Part shown: piece after piece, positions 24,701 through 36,896 of the stretch
Layout: each line of letters begins with the position of its first letter
Position numbering within the stretch: position 1 is the first letter of the stretch
Assembly: GCA_947846985.1 (NCBI GenBank)
Contig: CANTUZ010000002.1
Location: 53,648,885-53,712,884, forward strand
DNA from: Fratercula arctica
Taxonomy: Eukaryota > Chordata > Aves > Charadriiformes > Alcidae
DNA: 64,000 nt
Reading direction: 5' to 3'
Position numbers and translations under genes: made by a program
The notes under the pieces: generated by a model
What the model saw: the letters and a program-made list of their open reading frames with translations, nothing else
Databases searched by the model: none
What the model was told of the DNA's origin: nothing

Positions 24701-27700
24701 GGGGAACTGACATCCTCAAATGGGTTAGAGACCATCCCTCCCAATGTCCTGTTTTACCAGTACAGTGATCTTGGCTGGGTTTATCAGCAGAGGAAAAAGG
24801 AGACAGTCCCTGAAGCAATATATGACAAGGTGTTTATTCACACCTATATTTTGCAGGGAACGGAAGTTTATTTCTGATCGCACCACTGGTATTTTTTTAC
24901 CTGCAAATATAACAATCACGATATTTGTAATCTGAAACCCACCCAGAGCTACAGTAACTGCAGGTGCTGCTCTTTGCAGTCAAGTGTTGAAGAGTTTACA
25001 AAGATTTAAACTGATTAGATGTCAGCATGGAGTAATGAATTCCAAATACCAATATGCTAATTATTATATTGCATTTACAGTGATTACTTACAAGCGTGAT
25101 TGCTTTTCTAATTGAATCTAATGCTCTCTCTTCTTTGGTTATGGGACAAAATAGATAGAGGTGTCCAGTCTGTTCTATATCTCTGTTTTAGATGCCTCAT
25201 TCCTGTCCTTTTAAAGAAGTTGTCCCAGCAGTGCATAAATGATATCACAATGTTGTCCAGATTCTGACTTTTCTCCGGGTAAACTAAGCAATGTTTGTGC
25301 GCAATCCTGGTTCATTTTGAACTCAAAGGCAGAATTTCCATTGACTGCAGTAGGGCCAGGAGATCTCCTTCACAGTCCTGCAAGTTCCTTCCTGCTACCC
25401 AGCTGTGGTCTTGCTCACCCCTTGCTCTATTTCTCCTGTGTCCTGCTGGGATGAGGTTAGGACTCTGCTTCACCCAGACTGAAAGTCCCATCTGCTGGTT
25501 TCCCGGTGCCGCTTCAACGTGTTCTAAAAGATACCTGGGCAATTTATTCCTTTTGGTTAGGTGTAAACAATCAATGTTTTGAATTCATTTCTGTCCAAAA
25601 TCAAGCAAAATCAGCTTGGAAGCTGGCCAACCATTTTACCTTTGGTTCTTACATTACCCAATACAGCTAACTATTGCTAGAGGAGATGATGCGAAGTCAT
25701 ACAGAATATAACTTTTCTTTTCAAATATTTTTACACTGTTGAATTGTGTTTATAAAATATAAACTCTTCAACTTTGATTAGAAGACATCAAAGATGAAGA
25801 ATCCAGTATTTCTCATGGTAATTCCCTCCACTAGTTAAAAATTTTCGCTCTTAAAATGTAATCTTAACATCTGACTTGATTTGTAGGCTTCTGCTTTATA
25901 CCACTGAACTGTAATGCCTTGCTCCACTAAACCTAATTTTTTGTCACTGTGCTCTTTCTCCCTGTGAAAATTCTTAGGTGCTGTTATCAGTAATCTTATT
26001 CTAAGCAAAAGAGATTGATCTTGACATTCTTACTGTAGGAGAATTCCTTCCATCCTCAGATTCATTTATGGCTCTCTTCTGGCGGTGTGCCCAAGTTCTG
26101 TGAATGCTTTTTGAATAAGGTGTGATCTCCATATCTGTCCTTGCCATCATGTGTGGAAGGCTATCGAACAACCCCTTGTTTCTTTTACCTGATCTCCTTT
26201 GATACCCTGATCACGCTAGGAGCTCATGCTCTCTTGTTTATTCATTATTATTCTCTCTAGGAGAGAGAGCTCTCTCGTTCCTTTCTAGTCTCAGGCTTTC
26301 CAGCCACAGCAGCACTTTCTCTAGAGAGAGGGGACATTTTTTTCCACTCGATGCATAGCATGGTGTTTGACTGTATGATTACGCCTTTTGTATAGGACTA
26401 AGTTACTGAATGTCCTTGTCCTGCTTTTGTGAACCCTCAGCCCTCGTCCGTGTTACCTCTTTGCCATCTGCATTGTTTAGCAGAAGTGATTTCCTTCATA
26501 TTTCCAAATCAGTGATGAGTGTACTGAATCGGATCAATATGACATTTCTCCACACTCTTTTTAGTCTGCCTACAGGCTTCAGACTCCAGAATGCTTGGTA
26601 GCGAAGTGTTTGCAAAAGCCCTGATGAAAGGGCCTTCAGTGGGAGGTGATGATTCAAAGCCCTCTTTGCCTGCACTGTCCTCGCAGAGGGCACCTGCTGC
26701 CAGCCCTGCCTGTCCCCCGCTAATTCCCACATTTCCACACGAGATGCCTGTCCCTTGTCTGTATAGCAAGTGGAGATGGAGGATTAGATGGGAAGGGAAT
26801 CATTGCCATCAGTAGGATATTGTGTGCTTCGGCTTTCCAATGCGCTACAACATGGTGACAGGAGGATTTCTGCTGCGCTGTAAAGGATTTAAGGGGCTGC
26901 AGTGAGGTGGCAGGAAAAAGCCCTAAATGCGGGGGTTTGATATGCCAAAATGTCATGCTGCTGTTCTGATGGTAGCTGAGGGTTGCAGTAAACAAACTTT
27001 CCTGAGAGTCACTCTACTAGAAAAGTCTTTTTTTTTTTTTTTTTCTTTTTTTCCTCCTCTCATTTTCAGCAATGTTTTAAAGGACTTAAAAGCAGCTTTA
27101 GAGCAGAAATGCCACTTCTGTCTCTGCTTGCAGGTATGCCACCTGAAATAGTATGAACCATAAATCACTTTAATAGATAGCAGCAGAAGCTTCACAAATC
27201 CTTGTGATTTAAACTTCAGAGGAGGCTAATGCAGCAGTTCAGAAGAGGAGGACTGGGAAACTGCAGTCATGCGTTTTGTGCTGGTGACTGATTGAAACGA
27301 TCATGAACTGAATTCAGCTAATCACATAAAGATTGTCAGTCAATAGAGCAATGGTTATATGTTTAAAGTGGTTAATGACTCCACTGGTGAATGTCCTGTA
27401 GCTTGATAATCATTTGTCCTTGAGTTAATTATCTGAGTCATATTAGCTTTGTGAAGCAGAGATGGAGTGGTGGGTGGCTTTCATAGCCCATAGAAATATT
27501 AAAATCAGATTGCTATATCATGAATCTTAAAAAATAGTGTCTTGGCAGGGAAAATGCTTTTATTCTGAAGCTCACCTTTTGCTCGTGTCTCTTGGACTAA
27601 CAGCAAAGCAATCAGGAATGCTGAGTCTTTCATCCAAAAGCCTTTACTTCATTGAAAAGACAGATGTCAGACTTGGTGTGACGGTGGCCTAGACATAAGG

Positions 27701-29065
27701 GAGGCACATATGCAGAGGCAGTTCCCAAGGATGCAGCTAGGTGTGGGAGTGTGCAGAGGTGTCCAAACTGGCTCTGAGTGGTCAGGGCACTGTGGCCCCG
27801 ATTTCTTGCATATAACCCCAAACGTGCACAAGAGTGCCATATGGAGGACTTACTCACATGATGGGCTTGGATGTGGCTTTTTATGGCGAGTAAATCTTTC
27901 CCGGACTTTTTCCAGCCCAATTTCTCCTCTATCCAGACTGGTGTTCAGGCTACAGTCACCAGCATGCATTACCAGTTACCCCTGCAGTAACCAGGGTTTC
28001 CCCAGGGTAAAAAGAGAAAATGACAGTGACTCCCCAAACTCTTCATGAAGACCCCGGCACCTGTGAAATACTCCAGACCTGCTTTTGAAAGTCTGTGACC
28101 TTTGGTCATACTCTGAGGGCAGGGTAGGCAATTTTATTGACTTAAAGACTTTTTGTGTATCAGGACCTTTGAAAGAGGTCCCATGGACTTTGTGCTGCTT
28201 AATCCCACTTTGGGGTGGGAAGGAGTGAAATTTGGCAGAGTTCTGATCTGGAGTAGGGAGAGGCTTAAGCTATCCCTTAGATTGCCTTTAGTTCCTATAG
28301 GTGTGACTCTAAGCATGCTGAGTGATCCAGGAATTATACCACTTCTGAGCCCACAAAAATACCAAGAATATGTTTGAGGTTCATGCAATGATCTTGGAGA
28401 GATTTGTGTCCCATAGTGTCATCAAGTGGACTTTGTTTCAAGACTGTTAGTATTCTACGATTTTCTGGTCTGTAGCGTAATTTGAATCCACTAAACTTCT
28501 GCTGGGTATCAGGGCAGTCTTTCAAGAAATAGGAATTACATGTTCTTCTAGGAAGCGTGCGTTATTTTATTTTTTTTCCCCTCTGTCACCATTTCAGTGA
28601 TCCTTCCCAACCTATTTCTTTGTCTTTTCTCAAATAATTCCAAGTCAATGCGCACTGTTTTCTCTTAGCATTTTGCTAGGCTGACCTGAAAAAGTCTCTG
28701 CAGCCTGTTTTTTAAATGTCAGTTTGATTTGGGGTGGCAGTTAAATCAGTTCAGTCCTGCCCGAAATAGTAAATGTAAACATGTTAAACGGGTCTTGTGT
28801 TCTCCTTGAACACAGCCCGATCAACTCCTACTGAAACCAGCAAGAAGAATCTTCCTGACTTGTGATAGGGTTGGGTTGATTTACCAGTAAAATTTATTCA
28901 TCGCCCAACGGGCCTCCTCTGACAATGCGAACTGAAGTTCATGCTGCTTTATCTAAGAAAAGAAATTAAATTGATTAGATAGTTTCAAAATATAGCAGCT
29001 TAATTGCCTTCAGGCTTTTGCAAAGTCTCCAGCTGGGTAGACTACTAATCTTTTGCAATTATTCT

Positions 29066-29089
29066 CATAATTATAAAATTATAATTATG
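29066..29089. repeat. Perfect AT-rich inverted repeat
   Basis: CATAATTATAA at 29066-29076 and its exact reverse complement at 29079-29089, separated by AA. This is an 11-bp stem able to extrude as a cruciform. Confidence 0.8.
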
Positions 29090-32000
29090 CCTGTTTTCTG
29101 ATGATTGATCATGGTTCTGAATGGCTCACGTATATATTCCTTGATACATGGATGTAAGCCTGATCTAAAAACCACTGTATCTTCGGCGGAAGGTGATAAA
29201 GACCTATTGAGATACATGAATGGAGAATCTGGCTCAGAATATTAAACAGCTTCAACCGTGTAATGCTGGGTTCCCAACAGGGCCATTCCGGTATCTACTG
29301 AGCCCCTTTGTGAGCCATATCAACAGTGTGTCTCTGTACATTGTTAACTAGATTTCTCACCCACACCTTCGGGATTCGAAAAGAGCATTTAACGTAGTCA
29401 TGTAACATGATATATTACAACGATTCTTGCCTGCCAAGCAGTGTTGTTTAAGAAAACTGAGGCAGAGCCACGTTACTCCTCTTAGCTCTCGCGTTAAACT
29501 CGCATGAAATTTCTTTTTTGCTTTTTTTTTCTTTTCTTAAGAATGTAGCCTTTTTTTCAGACTCAATAAGAATTCCTGAACCATATGAAAATCTTCGTGT
29601 GGGGGGGAAGATAGACGGAGAAAGAGGGGAGCAACTGCAGAGGGGTGCGAAAGCAAAGGCATCTCCAGGGTGCTGCTCTCTGGGGTGGTTCTCCCTTGAC
29701 TGGGGAGTCATGAGATCAGTCCAAAGGGGTTCACCACCACAGGGTGGGAGAAGTTGCCAGGAAGCCTCTCCTTACCTCTCTTGTTGGAACTGTTCTCATC
29801 CAAATGAGTGAATATTTATTTAGTACCTGTCTGTATAGCCCTGAGGTTTCCAGATCTGGGAAGATACATCAAGAATTTGCTTAAGCATGTTCCCTAAACC
29901 CATGTCGATGGCCATGGATGTGCTGAGGTGCCTTCCTCTTCTGTTTGATCCAGAAGATATTCTCTGCATGCAAACACCTTCAAAATCAAAGTTTTCTCAA
30001 AAATAATCATTTCCTGCAGGAGTTTGTTTGACAATAAACATTCCCAAATGACACTACACCCTGTCCCATGGGAATAACCACAGCAACAGCCTGTTCTCTG
30101 AGGGATGTTTGGGGAATTGCCAGGTATTCCTGAATAAGCAACTGCATTTGACTTTCCTCTATGAATTATCCTACACCCGTGACATCTTATAAACAGCCTA
30201 AAGCAGAGTCACCTTTAAATTGTTATTTTGGCACCATATCAAAACTGAGCCCACTTATTCCACCTATCTGATGTCTATGCAAATCAGTAATTCCCCTGTC
30301 TAGGCTTTTAAAAACTCTCTTGGAGTAATCCTGCTCTCCCAAATGAGGAGATTAAGCCATGGGCTCCAAATGGGACTTAGTGGTATTTTCCTACTTGATC
30401 ACTTTAAAGTCTTTTCTCACCTTATGGTAGCTTCATAAAGTACCTTTTAGCTTTTAGTACGATCAAGGGAGTCTGACTTCTCTTTAATTTTCTGCATAAT
30501 GCATTTAAGGGCCCCAAATCCTTTAAGTAAAGGACACTTTATTAATTTACGGCTACAAGAATTTTTCCCTTTGGCATTAGTCTGTACTGCCCAGGAGGTG
30601 TAGTTTTCCAGTCATGCTATGCATAAATCTGTGCCCGATTACAGGCTCTTAATCACTTCTTTGTAAAACCATGAGCACATGTGAAGTTAGTTGAGAGCCA
30701 ACCCAGCTACCAGGTGACTTAGACCCAGGTTGTCTGCAAGCCACCAGGGTGGCTGTAGGCTGCTGCTCCAACATGAGGTTGTCATGTGAGACCAAACAGG
30801 CCAAGCCACGGTGTCTTGGGCAGAGAGGAGAGAGGATTATACTTCAAAGAGTAACACTGGTATAAGTCTGCTATCATCAGTATTGGTCTCAACATGAAAG
30901 CAAAAAGGCCAGCTGTTGCCTTGCACTTTGCTGAAACCTGTGATGTGCGTTGGTAGGGCAGGGATGGGGAGGGCATGCTCATGCCTGAAAGTTCATTTGC
31001 TTTTCCGGCTCCATCCACTTGACTAAAGAAGGCATTGCATCTCCAAATAAATGCCCCCCACTGGTATTCCTCATATCAGATCTCCTTGCTGCACCATTGC
31101 AAAGGCACGGCCATTAGCACAATTCAAAATGAGAGAAACCGGCACCCAGTCCCCTTGAAAAGCTTGCACAGAAAGTCTTGCCTTGCCTCGCGTTTAAATC
31201 TCAATAGATAGCCATAACACAAACTAGAAGGGCTCTTTTATTCCCATAAAGCTTGTTCCTGACCCATGCAATAAGGTCCGGGCAGGCTAATCATTGTGTC
31301 TGCTGAATTTATACAAATGTATTCATGGTGAGATTATTCCAGGGGGCAGGGTTTGTTGCAGGTTTATCATGTATATTAAGTAGTTTTCTCCTCTCCCTCC
31401 TTTTTCTGTTGATGTCCTTGCATTAACAGGCAACAGAAATGCCCCTTTTCAGCTTTCCATTTTACCAGCCCAACAAGCTAAAAACTCAGGTTGTTCTTTT
31501 CTGTGTTCTTTCTTTCTCTTGTTTCGTGCAGAGTGGTCTCAACAGGGGGTAACAGTGATACTGGCACAGCCTTAGCTCTCTGACAAATGCTTCACCAGGT
31601 ACGTGTTGGGATCATATTAGCCCCCTGACCCCACCGACCACATTGTTGTCAGTAACCAGGCATCCTCTGGCTGATGAGCCCACTCAAGGCTTTCTTCTCT
31701 TCAGACATTGCCAGCTGATGAGCTCCCAATTTCTAACAGAATTTCTCGTAATTGGTGTAACTGATTATTAGCACACAGCGTGATACATTTCACCACATTT
31801 CTGCTATTAGGGTCCTGAAGATCATCCAGTTCTTTCTACACGATGCCTCAGACTCTATTCATTTTTATTGAATTTAGTAAAGCTGCTGAATTTTAGCCCA
31901 TTTTCATTTACTTCGCTTGAGTCTAAATTAACAGTTAAGCTTCTAATTATGTACCACTATAACCAACTCAGTCTGAGGAATCAGTGATGTCTATTTGTAA

Positions 32001-35000
32001 ATTCATGCCTGTGTTTGTATGCCTAACCCTCTACCCCTGTATTTTATGCGTACTCAGAATAAGATGCCATCAAACATGACAGAAGATTATCTGATGAACC
32101 ATTCAGCTATAATGCTTATCTAAATTGAACGCTGTGCAAAATAAATTACAGTTTGCCAAAGAAAATGAAACATATTTTACCTTACGCTAAATATTGCATC
32201 TACTCCCCAAATCAATCATGCTTCCAAGGTTGATGAATAAACTAAAATCTCTGCTCCGTAAGCACCAGGCTCTGAGTTGGAAGGTAGAGACAGATAGCTT
32301 CTGCACTGGTTTATTTTTATCTGTGGAATGTTTCCTTTCCTGAAAGAAGGCACTTATGCCCACAGCGTCTATACAGTTTTTTGCTGCACTTTCTGCAATT
32401 TTTTTCATTTGTAGTGTTTCTGTTTTCATCAAGTATTTCTGAAGAGTACAAGCAGTCTTTGCGAGGAGTAAGGTGAAGTGGCAGGTAGCGTGATGCCTTC
32501 TGGGTTCTCGTCTGAAACAAATCTGAACAAGCAGCGAGGCAGGGCTTTCTGAAGGGACGTGTAACTTGAGACTTCTTGCCAGCAAGTGTATTCCTTGTAG
32601 AGGGAGTGTCAAGAGACTGTTCTTAATTATCTTGGGTCGGCGTCACCCCAAAGCGCTCAGCTCTTGAGAAATTTTCTGCCAAAGTCACTTTGAAAATGTT
32701 CTTTTTTTTGTTGAGTCATTTGTTCCTATGTTTTGAATAGGGGCCTGTGGTTTGAGAGAGGGTTTTCCCAATTTCCTGCATCTTGTAGCATCAAGAAAAT
32801 ATGAAATCTTAATAGACGCAAAGCTTTCTGGTATTCAAATGCCAGAGCTTGAACTGAAATAAGTACTGGGCTCGCTTTTACTTCTACTGCTTATGTGTCC
32901 TTCCTAGAGACTCCCATCAGAAGGGGTTGGACGCTTGCAATAGCCAGTACTCTAAAAACATATTGTGTAAGTCCGCTTCCGTAATGACATTTATGTATGT
33001 GCCTGATTCCCACTAAAACAATTCATATTTAAACACCTAGGTAACTTGTAGTGTATGGACCTTCATTCATTCATGCCTTGCAAGTCTTAGAGATGTGCAA
33101 GAAAACTTTTTTTGTTGTTGTTCTGCAGAAGACAAATCATCCTGTATCATATCAGAAGATCTAAGTATTTTTTCCATGGAAGTTATCTTGCAAGAAAGGC
33201 CCCAAATCTACAACCAACCAGGCAGTGAGGCAGTGGCTACCTTTTTCTTCTTCTTTTGGTTTGGCTGATAATGTCTGCACCTCTAAGCGCTTGCTCAGCA
33301 GCATGCAGGAGGATGCAAAATGCTTCTAGGTAGGTTTATGCTTTGCTGTTCTTCCATGGTTGCAATGTGGAATATTGCACTTCATTATTAGAGTATTCTT
33401 ACCCAGTGATTTGGATCTTTAATTTTGCTGTCTTGCACTAGTTTTTTTTCAAAGTAAAAATAAAAAAGAAGACAGAAATTTCAAAGGCAAATCCAAGATG
33501 AAAGGCAAAATACTGCTTTGCACATTTAGCAACAGATGAAAATCTGAACTAAGAGAACTGAACTTCAAATTAAATCAAAAAATGTCCAAGACCAAGTTAT
33601 ATAGCTTTCTCATTCAGATTTTATTTGAACCTGTCACAGAAAGCACACATATTCTATTCTCTTGAATTAATGTATTAGTTTGAAAAGTATCCTAGTCCTA
33701 TGCTGTTTGATGTGACTTCTCTGAGGGATGAGTGTCTGATTTTTCATGCTTCCTGGGAATCTATAATCATACAGGAGTTTGTGTCCTAATAGTCATGCAT
33801 ACAAATACCCCTGGTTGCTGTGGGAATGTCGGAAGGATCTCACAGATATGTCTTGAAGTGTTACAGCTGATGAAAAACACAATTCCTCATGGGCTGTCAC
33901 AGTCAGACCAGCTGGGTGCCCTCTTCTTCTCGTGTTCAGTCTCTCTCGCTGGGCATTTGGACCTTGACACTGACTTTTGCTACCTCTTCTCCTAGGTGTG
34001 GGGTCTTTCGCAACAACTCTGTCACCTAAACAGTCAACAGATGTAGAGCAAGTTGCAGACGTGGAGTAAGAATAAGAAACCTAGTGGAGTCAGATGAAAT
34101 TCCCTAAATTTCTCTTCCAAGAGACAAAGAAGGGCCATGCAAGTGTTTTCCAGACTAATGGAAAAACCCAGCTTTTTCTGTTTCTTTACAACAACAGTTT
34201 TGGAGAATATAAAAAGGTGGTAAAATGCTGTCTCCTGCACAGTAAGAAAGCAGGACAGAAAATGAGATAAATTCTTTATTTCTGTATTTAAGCGCTTGGA
34301 AGGGATACAGACAAAAGTGGTGTGAGGCCATTTAAACTGAAAGATTCTCATATGAGGAAGAGCATCACAATCATGCCTAGAGGAAAAAAGATATGGACAA
34401 CATGTAAATGGCACTTAATACAATAATGAATTAAACAAAAAAAGGCTGTTTCCTTGAAAATAAATGGGTAATGACTTCATTTAAGGCTGGAGTCCTACTC
34501 ATGAATATGCTTAATTTAGATGGGATAATTCAGGTGGTGACCCCAGTGAATAATACGTAAATTTTAGTGGGATTGAGTCATGTTAAATTTGCAAATCAAA
34601 GTACTGCTCAGAAATGTTATCTGATTTCCAGGTATTAAGTCTACAAACTCTATTAATTGTTCCAAAGTAGGTAGCCAGTGTATATGTATCAGATGAAAAA
34701 GTTAAAAAAAAATATCTGTATCACTAATGAAGCTTAAACCGAGCAGCCCACTTTTGGTAAAGTTATAACGTGCTCACAAGAAAAAATAGTGTCTAGTTCT
34801 TATATACAATCTATCCAATGTGGCAGCTGTAAAGGCTAGTGTAGATTCATGGTTTTAATTAAGCTGTTACCAGAATTTAGACATAACAGAACTTCATAGT
34901 AATAAAAAGAGAAACCTTATTTATTTTCCTGAGAACATAAAGCCCCATGTTTTTATGTATCTCCTACTTAGGAAAAAATATTTTTATAATATAGATAATT

Positions 35001-35010
35001 ATAAATATAT

Positions 35011-35016
35011 TTTATT
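35011..35016 (-). terminator. Candidate poly(A) signal of NPSR1
   Basis: This is the first AATAAA on the minus strand below the NPSR1 stop codon, about 1.5 kb away. No closer canonical hexamer is seen. Variant signals cannot be excluded. Confidence 0.25.
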
Positions 35017-35890
35017 CAGTTCTTGTTTTACAGGGAACAAACTCATTGCAAAGGATCATAATAATAATAAAAAAACCCTGTTTAAACTGACTCCACTTAA
35101 GTAAGAATGCAATATTTTACCGAGAGGAAACAAACACGCTTGCCATACAGCTGGTTAGAGTGTATTATAACAAAAACACTTGAAGCTGCCTTGCGGTAAA
35201 ATGAACGTTGAAGTCAGTATCATCCACCCACCCACTGAACTTGCGTGAGAACGTTTCTCCTTAAACTTGAGAACAGCACGGTGGGAGGATGCTCCGAGGG
35301 CTGGGGGAAGGGGATGCCGGACTGCTTGGGGTGCTGTGCAGCAAAGTTCTGCCTGACGGCCAGTGCTCTGTGGACCCTACAATGAGTTTACAAGACTGGG
35401 CCATCAACAGATAATTTTTTCTGAATGCAGTTTGAGTTTTATGGTTTCACTCGGGTCCCTTTCCAGGAGGTTGTCTTAAGGTCTGAGGTTCTCTCTAAGA
35501 TATGTATGGTTCCCCGTGTGATTTAAGCATCATGGATGATTTACACAGGGCACGAGCCAGGGCAATGCTGCTGTGTGGGCGGTGAGATTGACCTGTGCTG
35601 GTGAAGTGCCCTGTGTGGCAGCTCCCCATAGGGTCCCCAAAAGACTCCTCAGGGCCTTTGTCACAGAAGCATGCGAGGATCTGCACCCTGCACCACAGGG
35701 TCTGAGATGGGCTGGCAAATGCTTCATTAATACAGTAGCCCAAACCATGACACCCAGGAACAAATGACTGTCCGGATTTGTTGTGTGGGACCACTGCAGG
35801 GATCCTGGGGTGCCACCGGCACACCAAGGTAGGACAGCAGGAAAATACTGCATGGTAAGGGGAGGAGGAGCTGCAGGGAGGACAGTGTGG

Positions 35891-35937
35891 CTGGGAGGAC
35901 TGGTGTGAGCTGGGAAGACTGGTGTGAGCTGGGAAGT
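35891..35937. repeat. 19-bp tandem repeat, about 2.4 copies
   Basis: CTGGGAGGACTGGTGTGAG at 35891-35909, the same unit with one change at 35910-35928, then a partial third copy. The region is G-rich on the + strand. Confidence 0.8.
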
Positions 35938-36500
35938 GGGCCAAGAGAGGTGGGAAGCAGTAACCCAGCCCTTCAGTCCCCTTTTCTCTGGCTACGACTT
36001 CGTAAATGGCTGTGTATGAAACTGAGATATAATTATATAGAGTGACGGTGGTGTGTTCTCCTTGGAAAAGTGCCTGTGTTTTCGTTTTAAGTAGGGTTCC
36101 TGCTCTGTAATTACTTGTAAATACTCTTTATCAGTTATATGAGCCAGATGGTACAGTAGATGACTTTTAGAGACTTCAGAAAAATAGACAAGACTCTGAC
36201 TAGACATCATTTACGTTGTTTTTTGCTGTTCAAAGTACATACATATTACAGCTTGCTTGAAAACAGAGGGCCAAGATGAGCCCTCATGACAGTGGCATGC
36301 AAACCCCTCGAGTTTGGCACCATCAGTGTGAGATTGATGAAGCTGCAGTACTGATCCCAAATATGCATGCTGCTCAACAGCAGCGAGGTGTGGGCTCTTC
36401 CCAGTCGGTGTCCGTCTGCTCACGGTGCACAAGGCTTGTGGGGGACCTCTGCTTTCCTCGGTACAGGTCTCAGCATAGCTTTTGCGGAGCATCGTCTGTG

Positions 36501-36594
36501 CTAGATGTATTCTGGTTTGGACAGGACCTGCATCTCCTGCCCTCCGTCACTTCTGTGCCGGAAAGTCCCCCCCAGCCTTCGAGTTCTTCTTTCC
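36501..36594 (-). CDS. NPSR1: NPSR1 terminal coding exon (conserved C-terminal tail)
   Basis: The acceptor is TTTTCTTTAG at the end of a pyrimidine-rich stretch. The exon completes a Glu codon and encodes ERRTRRLGGTFRHR, then EMQVLSKPEYI and TAG at 36501-36503. The human long isoform ends HEMQILSKPEFI, with TFRER a few residues earlier, so the homology is clear although the middle has diverged. The exon is too short to stand out as an open frame. Confidence 0.9.
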
Positions 36595-36715
36595 CTAAAG
36601 AAAATAAGGAATGGTGAGAATTAAAACACAAGAAAATAAGTAGTCGGTTTAGAGACTGTGTTTACATGTTCCCTCCCATTTTAGAGCGTAGTCAGTGACA
36701 GTAAAGGAGCGATAC
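36595..36715 (-). other. NPSR1 short last intron (121 bp)
   Basis: GTATCG...TTTAG intron between the TM7 exon and the tail exon. Its first 67 bases keep the upstream frame open (to the stop at 36649), so a retained intron would still encode a receptor. Confidence 0.8.
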
Positions 36716-36896
36716 TCGAAAGGGGGGCAGAGGCGGTTGCTGAAGAGGCAGTAGATGAGGGGGTTGATGGCACTGTTCAAGGCTGGCAGGTTCTGGATGA
36801 TCACGGATGCGTAGAAGCGCTCTTTGGTCTCAGGGAGTATGTTGAAGTTGTCCAGTATATCAAAAAGAAAGTAAGGGCTCCAACAGAGAACAAATG
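36716..36896 (-). CDS. NPSR1: NPSR1 coding exon, TM6, TM7 and helix 8
   Basis: The acceptor is CTCTTCCAG. The exon encodes FVLCWSPYFLFDILDNFNIL, RFYASVIIQNLPALNSAI and NPLIYCLFSNRLCPPF, ending with GA before GTATCG. This donor is weak, but the phase and the exact alignment of residue number after NPLIY with the human tail support it. Without splicing, the frame stays open to a TAA at 36649-36651 and would give a different, shorter tail. Confidence 0.88.

Larger units (their letters stand above)
20001..36500. other. Gene-free interval, distal part, including the probable NPSR1 3' UTR
   Basis: No exon of a known gene is recognised. It holds CR1 fragments near 20201 and 24408, an AT palindrome at 29066-29089 and a 19-bp tandem repeat at 35891-35937. 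AT-rich segments near 24990-25140 and 31700-32120 look like candidate conserved non-coding DNA. The last part, below 36501, should contain the NPSR1 3' UTR. Longer chance frames such as 20668-21300 have no family features. Confidence 0.6.

Noticed and set aside
26263..26276. 14-bp GAGA/TCTC palindrome
   Set aside because: It is simple-sequence in nature and short; such palindromes are expected in GA/CT-rich stretches.
32187..32612. 141-codon minus-strand frame
   Set aside because: No motif, no hydrophobic pattern that suggests a domain, and no neighbouring exon in phase.
35495..35944. 149-codon minus-strand frame
   Set aside because: Low-complexity Ser/Pro/His composition partly caused by the 19-bp tandem repeat; no family resemblance.
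36649..36715. Continuous coding past the TM7 exon to a stop at 36649 as the normal NPSR1 C-terminus
   Set aside because: That tail has no similarity to known NPSR1 tails, whereas the exon at 36501-36594 matches the conserved C-terminus in frame. Kept only as a possible retained-intron form.
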